Assembly (NCBI GenBank): GCA_017390225.1
Contig: JAFPCL010000191.1
Coordinates: forward strand, 1-16,199
Direction: 5' to 3'
Length of the DNA: 16,199 bases
DNA from: Clostridia bacterium
Lineage (GTDB): Bacteria > Bacillota > Clostridia > CAKSNL01 > HGM11501
Position 1 is the first letter of the stretch, and every line of letters starts with the position of its first letter. The notes beneath the pieces were generated by a model. The model was given only the letters and a program-made list of their open reading frames with translations. It was not told where the DNA came from and did not search any database. Of the stretch, positions 1 to 6,309 are shown one piece after another. Made by a program: the position numbers and the translations under genes.

Positions 1-57
1 TTAATGGGAAAATACATTTTAAGACACGCAAATGATGATGAGTTTGTAAAAGAATAA
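1..57 (+). CDS. C-terminal end of an unidentified protein (cut by window edge)
   Basis: The first frame reads LMGKYILRHANDDEFVKE and then a TAA stop, so at most the last 18 residues of a gene entering from the left are visible. The tail is too short to place in a family. Its stop lies 23 bp before a set of repeats that resemble the end of an IS21-type element. It could therefore be the last gene of that element, normally the IstB helper ATPase, but the residues themselves do not prove this. Confidence 0.4.
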   Translation, partial: LMGKYILRHANDDEFVKE

Positions 58-80
58 AAACATAAACCTAAAAGTCGTTA

Positions 81-152
81 GGGGGTGCATTTTCACTATA
101 AGGGGGTGCAAATTTCCTTATAGGGGGGTGCATTTTATCAAAATTAGAGTCA
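81..152. mobile_element. Probable right end of an IS21-type insertion sequence (three terminal repeats)
   Basis: GGGGGTGCA followed by an A/T-rich stretch occurs three times, starting at 81, 102 and 124, a spacing of 21 to 22 bp (two helical turns). Read from the other strand, the segment begins TGACTCTAATTTTGAT at 152 and runs inward into TGCACCCCC repeats. IS21-family elements typically carry several short repeats just inside each end, with ends starting in TG. The family assignment comes from this layout; the other end and the genes lie outside the window. Confidence 0.45.
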
Positions 153-160
153 TTTCCCAG

Positions 161-191
161 AAAAAAGCATCGACTTTGTCGGTGCTTTTTT
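161..191 (+). terminator. Rho-independent terminator after the left-edge gene/element
   Basis: AAAAAAGCATCGA (161-173) pairs with TCGGTGCTTTTTT (179-191) through one G-T pair, with a short loop between. The T-run on the plus strand fits termination of transcripts coming from the left. The A-run on the other arm means it could also act on minus-strand transcripts. Confidence 0.75.
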
Positions 192-195
192 CAAC

Positions 196-359
196 TAAAT
201 CCGTCTTGCCAGACGGAATAAATCCATCTCCGGTGGATGAAATCTGCTAACGCAGATGAAATCGCTCTCGGCGGATAAAAGACGGATTTAATTTCATCAA
301 AACAGTAAGTTTTGATTTCATCCAAACGTGTTTTGGATTTTATCGTGCTTTTGCACGAT
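196..359. repeat. Tandem array of short hairpins with conserved GAA/TTC spacers
   Basis: About seven small inverted repeats follow each other: 201-216, 222-238, 242-257, 261-276, 296-316, 320-338 and 342-359. Stems are 5 to 8 bp and loops 3 to 6 nt. Most stems begin with AT and end with AT. Spacers are three bases: GAA after the second and third hairpins, TTC or TTT after the fifth and sixth, so the two halves are in opposite orientation. In addition 196-207 and 279-290 are a perfect 12-bp inverted repeat that encloses the left half. The array lies just past the 3' end of the broken tnpV gene. I have the impression of similar arrays in other Firmicutes genomes but cannot name a described family. 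Confidence 0.75.
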
Positions 360-392
360 TTCGTTTCAGGAGATATTTTGATACAATATTCT

Positions 393-761
393 TTATGCAA
401 ATAAAATTTTTGTGTTGACCGTTTCGATTACACGCTAACGAAGGTTATTCATCTTCACACGCTTCATTTGGTCGGTTGCTTTGAGCTGTTCGGTAATACC
501 TTCTTTTTTGACGTGTTGTTTTACGAGCTGAAAAAAGAGTTCTTACACCTGCTATTCGATATCTGTGAAGTGGGAATGCAGTTTACCGGAAGTGTGCAGG
601 TTGTAATATAGGGCTTTGCGGTGGTGTTTTAAGTAGTTTAGCCTGCGTTGTTTCCGTACACCTACGAGACGTTCTCCTTCAGTGGAGGTAGCAGATTTGG
701 TAGGCGGTAATAGTCTATCGGAAAGGGCTTGACCACAGCTATTACTGCAAAGAATATACAA
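393..761 (-). pseudogene. tnpV: tnpV-like transposon-encoded protein, broken by three in-frame stops
   Basis: The minus-strand frame from 761 carries an RRLNYLKHHRKALYYNLHT-type stretch followed by SGKLHSHFTDIE. This matches my recollection of the TnpV family core, in which a YLKEHR motif is followed by L-SGKL and a short acidic helix. After a TAG at 552-554 the same frame continues with ELFFQLVKQ, KKEGITEQLKA, TDQMKRVKMNNLR and RVIETVN, which also fits the TnpV C-terminus. Further stops are TAA at 543-545 and TAG at 435-437. The frame is otherwise unbroken for 123 codons, about the normal family length, so decay has been by nonsense changes without frameshifts. TnpV is found with mobile elements in Clostridia and its exact role is not established. 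No transposase or recombinase accompanies it here. Confidence 0.65.
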
Positions 762-826
762 CTTTCATGATGGAAGAATTGTAAAAAATGCATTACGTAT
801 AACTATAAAATGTTTTTTGGCGACAG
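762..826. other. Short AT-rich gap with no recognisable feature
   Basis: Between the start of the tnpV relic and the trpB terminator I see no open frame, repeat or promoter that stands out. Confidence 0.5.
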
Positions 827-865
827 AAAAAAGAGATCAAATCGAAAGAAATGATCTCTTTTTTT
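827..865 (-). terminator. Strong terminator after trpB (bidirectional)
   Basis: AAAAAAGAGATCA (827-839) and TGATCTCTTTTTT (852-864) form a perfect 13-bp stem around a 12-nt loop. Read on the minus strand, it lies 17 bp past the trpB stop and ends in a T-run, so it closes the asd-dapA-dapB-trpB run. The run of T on the plus strand would also stop transcripts arriving from the left. Confidence 0.9.
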
Positions 866-881
866 GTTATGCGCTATCAAA

Positions 882-2117
882 TTACAAATTATATTCCTCA
901 CCGTAGCCGTACTTTTCGGCGATATAGTCGAGGTCTTTGTCGCCTCTGCCGGAGAGGTTGACGAGGACGGTGCCGGTTTGCATTTCTTTGGCAAGCTGCA
1001 TACCGTAGGCAACGGCGTGGGAGCTTTCCAAGGCGGGGATGATGCCTTCGTAGCGGCACAGGGCGTAGAAAGCGCGCATGGCTTCATCGTCGGTGATGGT
1101 TTTATAGTCAACTCTGCCGACACTATGAAGGTAGGCATGTTCGGGGCCGGCGGCGGGGTAGTCGAGGCCACTGGCGATGGAGTAGACTGCGGCGGGATCG
1201 CCGTTTTCATCGGCAAGCATGATGCTGTTGAATCCGTGCATGATGCCTTCTTTGCCGTATGCAATGGAGGCGGCATGGTCGCCGTAGGAAGGACCTTTGC
1301 CCAAGGGTTCAACACCGTAGATTTTTACAGGTTCGTCCAGGAAAGCGGAGAACATACCTAAGGAGTTGGAGCCACCGCCAACGCAGGCAACAACGGCATC
1401 GGGAAGAAGCCCTGTCATTTCACGGAACTGATCCTTGGCTTCAATGCCGACAACGGATTGGAAGTCTCTGACCATCAAGGGGAAGGGGTGAGGGCCGAGG
1501 GTGGAGCCGATGCAGTAGATAGCATTTTTGTATTCTTTGGTATAGGCTTCAAATGCGGCATCGACAGCTTCTTTTAATGTTTTGAGTCCGTGGGAAACGG
1601 GAACAACACGGGTGCCGAGCATACGCATACGGGCAACGTTGGGTGCCTGCTTGGCAATGTCGACTTCGCCCATGTAGATGTCACATTCCATACCGAAATA
1701 AGCGGCGGCGGTTGCCAAGGCAACACCGTGCTGACCGGCACCGGTTTCTGCAATCAGCTTGGTTTTTCCCATGAATTTGGCAAGCAAGCCTTCGCCCATG
1801 CAGTGATTGAGCTTATGAGCACCGGTATGGTTTAAATCCTCACGTTTTAAGTAAATTTGTGCGCCGCCGTTCATTTTGGAAAGACGTTCGCAGTGGTATA
1901 CCGGCGTGGGGCGCCCTTGGAATTCTTTGCGGATTCGACGAAGCTCATTGATGAATTGAGAGCTATGGCAAATCGTTTGATAGGCATGGTCGATTTCCGA
2001 AAGCGCAACAGCCAACTCGGGAGAAACAAAGCTACCGCCGTATTGACCGAAAAAGCCGTTACGGTCGGGCATTGTTTTTGTGTGCAGTGTAAAATCTTTG
2101 TAGGTCATTTTTTCCAT
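882..2117 (-). CDS. trpB: Tryptophan synthase beta chain, without an adjacent alpha chain
   Basis: This is a 411-residue PLP-dependent beta chain that joins L-serine and indole to make L-tryptophan. Visible signatures are [16 protein letters not shown] near the N-terminus, HTGAHK with the PLP lysine K102, the catalytic glutamate E124 in AETGAGQHG, the phosphate loop GGGSN at 247-251, and [14 protein letters not shown] plus [12 protein letters not shown] in the C-terminal half. Length and motifs fit the ordinary TrpB1 class. The usual partner trpA does not follow; a terminator comes at once. With no other trp gene in the window it may salvage indole, or work with a TrpA coded elsewhere. The AUG at 2117 has AGAAAGG about 13 bases upstream, separated by the palindrome GGTTTTTGAAAAACC. 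M4 is an alternative start. It is last in the dap gene run, 80 bp after the DUF554 gene. Confidence 0.95.
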   Translation of the reverse strand: MEKMTYKDFTLHTKTMPDRNGFFGQYGGSFVSPELAVALSEIDHAYQTICHSSQFINELRRIRKEFQGRPTPVYHCERLSKMNGGAQIYLKREDLNHTGAHKLNHCMGEGLLAKFMGKTKLIAETGAGQHGVALATAAAYFGMECDIYMGEVDIAKQAPNVARMRMLGTRVVPVSHGLKTLKEAVDAAFEAYTKEYKNAIYCIGSTLGPHPFPLMVRDFQSVVGIEAKDQFREMTGLLPDAVVACVGGGSNSLGMFSAFLDEPVKIYGVEPLGKGPSYGDHAASIAYGKEGIMHGFNSIMLADENGDPAAVYSIASGLDYPAAGPEHAYLHSVGRVDYKTITDDEAMRAFYALCRYEGIIPALESSHAVAYGMQLAKEMQTGTVLVNLSGRGDKDLDYIAEKYGYGEEYNL

Positions 2118-2197
2118 GGTTTTTCAAAAACCTTTCTGCCCATAGATTGTTGTGGTTATATACTGTCTTTTCGTGGGCGAAAAAAGACAAGTACCGA

Positions 2198-2923
2198 TCA
2201 CATAAATCGGGATAAAAGCAAGGGGAAGAATATAGCAGGAAGCAAATTCATCACCTTGATTTTTGTGATGGAAAGTAAATTTGTGCCGATGGCAATAATG
2301 AGTAAAGATCCGACAACACCCATTTCGGCAACGGCAATCGGGGTGAATACCGAGGATAAGGCTTGTCCCATTACCAGAGCAAGAAGTGCGATGCTTCCTT
2401 GATAAACAAGAATGAAAAGGGAAGAGAACAACACACCAATGCCCATAGAGGATGCAAAAACAACAGCACCGACAGCGTCTAAAAGCGATTTTGTATACAA
2501 TGTGCCGCGACTGCCGATGAGGGCATCTTCGATGGGACCGACAACAGACATGGCGCCAACACAAAACACAAGGCTTGCCGTAACAAACCCATGAGCAAAG
2601 CTACCGCTTTCGCTTGGAGAATTTGAAAATCTCTTTTCGAACCAATGTCCCAGCTTGTTCAAGCCACCATCCAAATCCAAAAGCTCGCCGATAATTGCGC
2701 CGAATACCATGGAAAGAATAACAATCAAAACTAAATTGCTTTCTTCTTTCAAATTGCCGACAAAGGGTTCTTTCAAAGTGCCGCTGATGCCAACGTAAAG
2801 AACAGCAAGACCCAGTGCCGTGAATATATTTTTCTCTAATTTTTTCGGAATCCCTTTTTTGAAAAGGAGCCCGAAAATAGCACCGACGAGAACGGCAACA
2901 GTATTAACGAGGGTACCAATCAT
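2198..2923 (-). CDS. DUF554 family integral membrane protein (YqgA/YdfK-like)
   Basis: This is a 241-residue, strongly hydrophobic protein with about six or seven membrane segments (roughly 3-20, 33-50, 64-82, 108-128, 146-176, 178-196 and 202-220). The stretch FCVGAMSVVGPIEDAL at 120-135 and KIKVMNLLPA near the C-terminus match the DUF554 family, whose transport or signalling role is not established. Its start codon overlaps the stop of the ACT-domain gene by four bases (ATGA), so the two are almost certainly co-translated. The position inside a lysine biosynthesis operon makes an amino-acid-related membrane role thinkable, but nothing in the protein shows a substrate. A weak hairpin at 2165-2188 follows the stop but has no T-run. 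Confidence 0.88.
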   Translation of the reverse strand: MIGTLVNTVAVLVGAIFGLLFKKGIPKKLEKNIFTALGLAVLYVGISGTLKEPFVGNLKEESNLVLIVILSMVFGAIIGELLDLDGGLNKLGHWFEKRFSNSPSESGSFAHGFVTASLVFCVGAMSVVGPIEDALIGSRGTLYTKSLLDAVGAVVFASSMGIGVLFSSLFILVYQGSIALLALVMGQALSSVFTPIAVAEMGVVGSLLIIAIGTNLLSITKIKVMNLLPAIFFPLLLSRFM

Positions 2924-3390
2924 TGCACATCAAGATTAAATAATGATGCGGCGGCGTCTTGGTCGGCGGCATCTATCAAAATGGAGATATCTTTATCCGA
3001 AGTGGTGATGAGTTTGATGCCAAGACCGGCTTTAGAGAGCATCGTCAAAACACCGGCGGCAACACCGGGGGTGTTGACCATTTCTTCACCGAAGAAAAAC
3101 AGCTTGCAGTTCCCGGGGTTGACATCGGAACGAAGCTTGGGAAATTTGGCACGCAGTGATCCGATAGCCGTCAGAACTCGCATCAAATCTTTATCTTCAA
3201 AAGTGAAGGAAATATCTGTGGAAGAACTGTATGGCGGCGTTTGGCAAATCATATCAATATTAACACCGGCATCGGAAACCGTAGTTAAAATCTCAGCCGC
3301 AGAAAGTGCGGTGTCCGCCGGAATATTATCAACAGTAATCAAAGTGTAGCCACTTTTCAGATATTTGGTTGTGATAATCTCATGAAGCAT
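2920..3390 (-). CDS. Stand-alone tandem ACT protein like the regulatory half of aspartokinase
   Basis: This is a 156-residue protein with no catalytic domain. ACT 1 (about 15-75) has AGVNIDMICQ and TDISFTFEDKDL. ACT 2 (about 94-155) has NTPGVAAGVLTMLSKAG and DKDISILIDAAD. This order of motifs is that of the C-terminal regulatory domain of aspartate kinases, which bind lysine or threonine. The length is close to the roughly 160-residue beta subunit of Bacillus aspartokinase II, which is made from an internal start of lysC. Here it is a separate gene directly after dapB (dapB TAA touches this ATG; AAAGGAG lies nine bases before it) and it overlaps the DUF554 gene. The likely role is amino-acid-responsive control of an enzyme of the aspartate pathway. 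The partner is unknown, as no kinase gene is in the window. Confidence 0.85.
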   Translation of the reverse strand: MLHEIITTKYLKSGYTLITVDNIPADTALSAAEILTTVSDAGVNIDMICQTPPYSSSTDISFTFEDKDLMRVLTAIGSLRAKFPKLRSDVNPGNCKLFFFGEEMVNTPGVAAGVLTMLSKAGLGIKLITTSDKDISILIDAADQDAAASLFNLDVQ

Positions 3391-4152
3391 TTATTTGCTC
3401 TCCTTTGCCATTAAATCTTGCATGGAATAAAACCCTGCGGACTTGCCGTGCATAAATGCCGCCGCACGAAGGGAGCCAACGGCAAAAACCTTGCGGGAGG
3501 TGGCAGTATGTGTAATCTCAATCTGCTCTTCTTCACCGGCAAAGAGAACGGTGTGCTCTCCGACAATTGTGCCGCCACGAACAGAGCTGATTCCAATTTC
3601 GGCAGGACTGCGTTTTTTGCGAACACTATGACGGTCGTATACATATTCCGTTTCCGTGCGCACGGTTTTTAATGCATCAGCGATAGCAAGTGCTGTGCCA
3701 CTGGGCGCATCTAATTTCCGATGGTGATGCATTTCGATGATTTCTGTGTCATAATCATTCATCAATGCGATTTGCGCTTGTTTGGCAAGCTCTGTGAGCA
3801 CATAGATGCCGACAGACATGTTGGCACTGTGGAACACGGGAATTTTTTGAGAATAGCTTTCGATTAAAAGCTTCTGTTCATCAGAAAAACCGGTTGTTGC
3901 GATGACAACGGGGACATTTCTCTCGGAAGCATACTGCAAAAGCGTGCCTAAAAAATCGGGATGAGAAAAGTCAATGATGACATCAATAGGACCGGTGTAT
4001 AAAAACGGATCTGTATAAACAGGAATATCACCGTCGTTGCCGGCGGCAATATCGACACCGGCAACGATATGAAATGCATTGTTTTCATTAGCGGCTTCTC
4101 GGATCATATGTCCCATCTTGCCGTTGTAACCAAACAACATCAGATTTATCAT
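3391..4152 (-). CDS. dapB: 4-hydroxy-tetrahydrodipicolinate reductase
   Basis: This is a 253-residue reductase that uses NAD(P)H to convert the DapA product to tetrahydrodipicolinate, on the way to diaminopimelate for cell wall and lysine. The N-terminal nucleotide-binding loop is GYNGKMG (8-14), DFSHP lies at 61-65 and ATTG at 85-88. The family signature runs from E140 through HHHRKLDAPSGTA; H142 and K146 align with the catalytic His and Lys of E. coli DapB. SVRGGTIVGEH (190-200) is also typical. Length is normal. It lies 21 bp downstream of dapA, with an AGAAAGAGG-type ribosome site in that gap, and abuts the ACT gene. Confidence 0.96.
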   Translation of the reverse strand: MINLMLFGYNGKMGHMIREAANENNAFHIVAGVDIAAGNDGDIPVYTDPFLYTGPIDVIIDFSHPDFLGTLLQYASERNVPVVIATTGFSDEQKLLIESYSQKIPVFHSANMSVGIYVLTELAKQAQIALMNDYDTEIIEMHHHRKLDAPSGTALAIADALKTVRTETEYVYDRHSVRKKRSPAEIGISSVRGGTIVGEHTVLFAGEEEQIEITHTATSRKVFAVGSLRAAAFMHGKSAGFYSMQDLMAKESK

Positions 4153-4173
4153 AGGTAAACCTCTTTCTGACTT

Positions 4174-5058
4174 TTAGATAAGTCCGTAGTCCTTCATGGC
4201 ATTTTTCAGGATTTGAAGATTTGCTTCTTCCATTTCGCAAAGAGGAAGGCGAAGGTTACCTGTGTTGAATCCTAAAATATTCAAAGCGGTCTTTACGGGA
4301 ATGGGATTGGTTTCAACAAACAGAGCATTGATGAGATCCAGCATATTAAGTTGAAGCTCTGTGGCTCTTTTGGTGTCGCCGTTCAAATAGGCGTGAACCA
4401 TATCATGTGTATCCTGCGGGCAAATATTAGACAAAACGGAAATGACACCCTTGCCACCCAAAGACAACACAGGAAGAACCTGATCATCATTACCGGAATA
4501 AATGGCAAAATCTTTTCCTTGCATTAAGTGGGCGATTTTTGCAACATGGGACAAGTCGCCGCTGGCTTCTTTGATACCGACAATGTTGTCAAATTCAGCA
4601 AGCTTTTGCACGGTTTTAGGAAGCAGGTTGCAACCGGTTCTGCCGGGGATGTTATATAAAATAATAGGAATATCCACAGCTTCGGCAATCGCGGCATAAT
4701 GCATATACAAGCCTTTTTGGGTGGGCTTGTTGTAATAAGGTGCGGCAATCAGAAGAGCATCAGCACCAAAAGAACATGCCTCTTTGGAAATTTTGACAGC
4801 GTAAGCCGTGTCGTTGCTTGCCGTGCCGGCAATGACGGGAACACGCCCGGCAATGTGCTCGATGGCATACTTCATGACATTGACATGTTCGTCATCTGTC
4901 ATGGTGGCGGGTTCTCCTGTGGAGCCGCAAATTACCAGCGCGTCTACATGATTTTCAATCTGGAAATCAATCAGTTTTCCCAGTGCATCATAATTCACAC
5001 CGGTTTCGGTAAAGGGCGTAACCAAAGCGGTTGCGCAACCTGTGAAAATCGGATTCAT
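4174..5058 (-). CDS. dapA: 4-hydroxy-tetrahydrodipicolinate synthase
   Basis: This is a 294-residue class I aldolase-fold enzyme that condenses pyruvate with aspartate semialdehyde. The Schiff-base lysine is K163 in GIKEASGD. Y135 in YNIPGRTG, R140 in the same stretch, and Y109 in PYYNKPTQ match the E. coli active-site positions Y133, R138 and Y107 with an offset of two. The pyruvate loop is GSTGEP (45-50), so the first Thr of the common TTGE is Ser here, a conservative change. N-acetylneuraminate lyase and other members of the fold look similar, but position between asd and dapB decides for dapA. AAGGAGG lies seven bases before the ATG. Confidence 0.95.
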   Translation of the reverse strand: MNPIFTGCATALVTPFTETGVNYDALGKLIDFQIENHVDALVICGSTGEPATMTDDEHVNVMKYAIEHIAGRVPVIAGTASNDTAYAVKISKEACSFGADALLIAAPYYNKPTQKGLYMHYAAIAEAVDIPIILYNIPGRTGCNLLPKTVQKLAEFDNIVGIKEASGDLSHVAKIAHLMQGKDFAIYSGNDDQVLPVLSLGGKGVISVLSNICPQDTHDMVHAYLNGDTKRATELQLNMLDLINALFVETNPIPVKTALNILGFNTGNLRLPLCEMEEANLQILKNAMKDYGLI

Positions 5059-5088
5059 GAGATAAGCCTCCTTGAATATTCTGATTTA

Positions 5089-6102
5089 TTATCGGGCAAG
5101 CTTGCCGCTGTTCCAGTAACCAATCAAGGTTTCTGCAATCTGAACGGCGTTGGTTGCGGCGCCTTTTCTGATATTGTCTGCAACAACCCACAAATTCAAG
5201 CCGTTTTCAACACTGTCGTCTCTGCGGATTCTGCCAACATAGGTGTAGTCTGTGCCGGTTGCGATGATAGGCATGGGATATTCGTTGTTTGCACCGTTAT
5301 CGACGATTTTGATGCCTTCGGCATTTTTGAGAACTTCACAAAGCTCTTTAAGATCATATGCGGAACCCAGCTCTACGTTGATGGATTCGCTGTGGCCGTT
5401 GAAGACAGGGACACGAACGGTGGTTGCTGTTACGCGCATAGCATCATCGTGCAGAATCTTGCGGGTTTCCTTAATCATTTTTTCTTCTTCTTTGGTATAG
5501 CCGTTATCCAGGAACACATCGATATGAGGAATAACGTTTCCTGCAATGGGATGGGGGAACTTTTTGGGAGCTTCACCTTTCATGCCATTTTCCAGATCTT
5601 CATAGCCGGCACGACCTGCACCGCTGACAGCCTGATAGGTGGAATAAACCACACGCTTGATGCCGTATTTCTTCTGCAGAGGAGAAAGGGCAACCATAGC
5701 CTGGATGGTGGAGCAGTTGGGGTTAGCGATAATACCCTTGTGGTTTAAAATGTCTTCCGGGTTAACTTCCGGCACAACAAGGGGAACATTGGGATCCATT
5801 CTCCACTGGCTGGAATTGTCAACAACAACGCAACCTTTGGATGCGGCAATGGGAGCGAACTTCTCGCTGGTGGAGCCACCGGCAGAGAACAGTGCAATAT
5901 CGAAACCTTCGTCGAAAGAAGTTTCTGTTAATTCTTGAACCGTATATTCACCACCCATGAATTTCAGAACAGAGCCTGCGCTTCTGGCGGAAGAAAACAA
6001 AGTGTATGTAGCATTTTCGAAAGGACGTTCTTCCAAGACCTTTAAAAATGTGCGGCCAACCATACCGGTGGCACCGACAACTGCGATTTTCAAATTACTC
6101 AT
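5089..6102 (-). CDS. asd: Aspartate-semialdehyde dehydrogenase
   Basis: This is a 337-residue NADPH-dependent enzyme that reduces aspartyl phosphate to aspartate semialdehyde, the substrate of the next gene, dapA. The nucleotide loop is GATGMVG (10-16). The catalytic cysteine is C130 in NPNCSTIQ. Q157 in STYQAVSGAG, R230 and H237 in RVPVFNGHSES complete the active site, and the C-terminal DNIRKGAATNAVQIAE is typical. It is first in its operon, with AAGGAGG nine bases before the ATG and a good promoter just upstream. The short leader leaves no room for a lysine riboswitch. Confidence 0.96.
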   Translation of the reverse strand: MSNLKIAVVGATGMVGRTFLKVLEERPFENATYTLFSSARSAGSVLKFMGGEYTVQELTETSFDEGFDIALFSAGGSTSEKFAPIAASKGCVVVDNSSQWRMDPNVPLVVPEVNPEDILNHKGIIANPNCSTIQAMVALSPLQKKYGIKRVVYSTYQAVSGAGRAGYEDLENGMKGEAPKKFPHPIAGNVIPHIDVFLDNGYTKEEEKMIKETRKILHDDAMRVTATTVRVPVFNGHSESINVELGSAYDLKELCEVLKNAEGIKIVDNGANNEYPMPIIATGTDYTYVGRIRRDDSVENGLNLWVVADNIRKGAATNAVQIAETLIGYWNSGKLAR

Positions 6103-6135
6103 AAAAATAATCCTCCTTTTTCTTTATAGTATATT

Positions 6136-6164
6136 ATAATAGCATTTTTATGTGCATGTGTCAA
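6136..6164 (-). promoter_or_regulatory. Sigma-A type promoter of the asd-dapA-dapB operon
   Basis: On the minus strand TTGACA (6164-6159) is followed after 17 bp by TATTAT (6141-6136), one base from consensus. Transcription should begin near 6129, giving a leader of about 27 nt that contains little besides the AAGGAGG ribosome site at 6112-6118. Confidence 0.75.
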
Positions 6165-6233
6165 TCTTTTTTTCTGAGAAAATATACATTATTATATATT
6201 ATTTTTTCGTAAAAATGACGGAAAATATTTTAT

Positions 6234-6264
6234 TTGCACAATAAAAGTACTTAGTTCATAGAAT
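6234..6264 (+). promoter_or_regulatory. Possible promoter of the DUF11 gene, perhaps of mother-cell sigma type
   Basis: TTGCAC at 6234-6239 could serve as a -35 element, but the best sigma-A -10 (TAGAAT, 6259-6264) is 19 bp away. CATAGAAT at 6257-6264 is one base off the sigma-E -10 form CATACAAT, and AC at 6238-6239 lies 17 bp before CATA, as in sigma-K promoters. The match is weak and only suggestive. Confidence 0.3.
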
Positions 6265-6280
6265 GCATTGAGGGAGATGA

Positions 6281-6304
6281 CTCCTTCACCTATAAAGGAG
6301 GTGA
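6281..6304 (+). promoter_or_regulatory. Hairpin that can hide the ribosome site of the DUF11 gene
   Basis: The near-perfect Shine-Dalgarno AAAGGAGGTGA (6294-6304) is preceded by CTCCTT (6281-6286) and TCACCT (6286-6291). CTCCTT can pair with AAGGAG (6295-6300). Alternatively TCACCT can pair with AGGTGA (6299-6304). Either fold covers the ribosome site ahead of a TTG start at 6310. Confidence 0.55.
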
Positions 6305-6309
6305 TTTTT

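Noticed and set aside
81..133. GGGGGTGCA repeats as a CRISPR-like array
   Set aside because: Repeats are only about 9 to 13 bases with 21-22 bp periodicity, and there are no proper spacers or cas genes.
435..554. In-frame TAG and TAA of the tnpV frame read as recoded sense codons
   Set aside because: Both TAG and TAA occur internally only in this relic, while all other genes in the window have uninterrupted frames and no recoding signal is seen.
2165..2188. Terminator between the DUF554 gene and trpB
   Set aside because: The hairpin is imperfect (arms of unequal A/T length) and no T-run follows on the minus strand, so read-through into trpB is more likely.
4699..5748. 349-codon open frame on the plus strand across dapA and asd
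   Set aside because: It runs antisense to two genes with clear catalytic motifs, has no family features, and spans an operon gap; it is a composition shadow.
6103..6158. Lysine riboswitch upstream of asd
   Set aside because: The promoter leaves a leader of about 27 nt, far too short for an L-box, and no such fold is visible.
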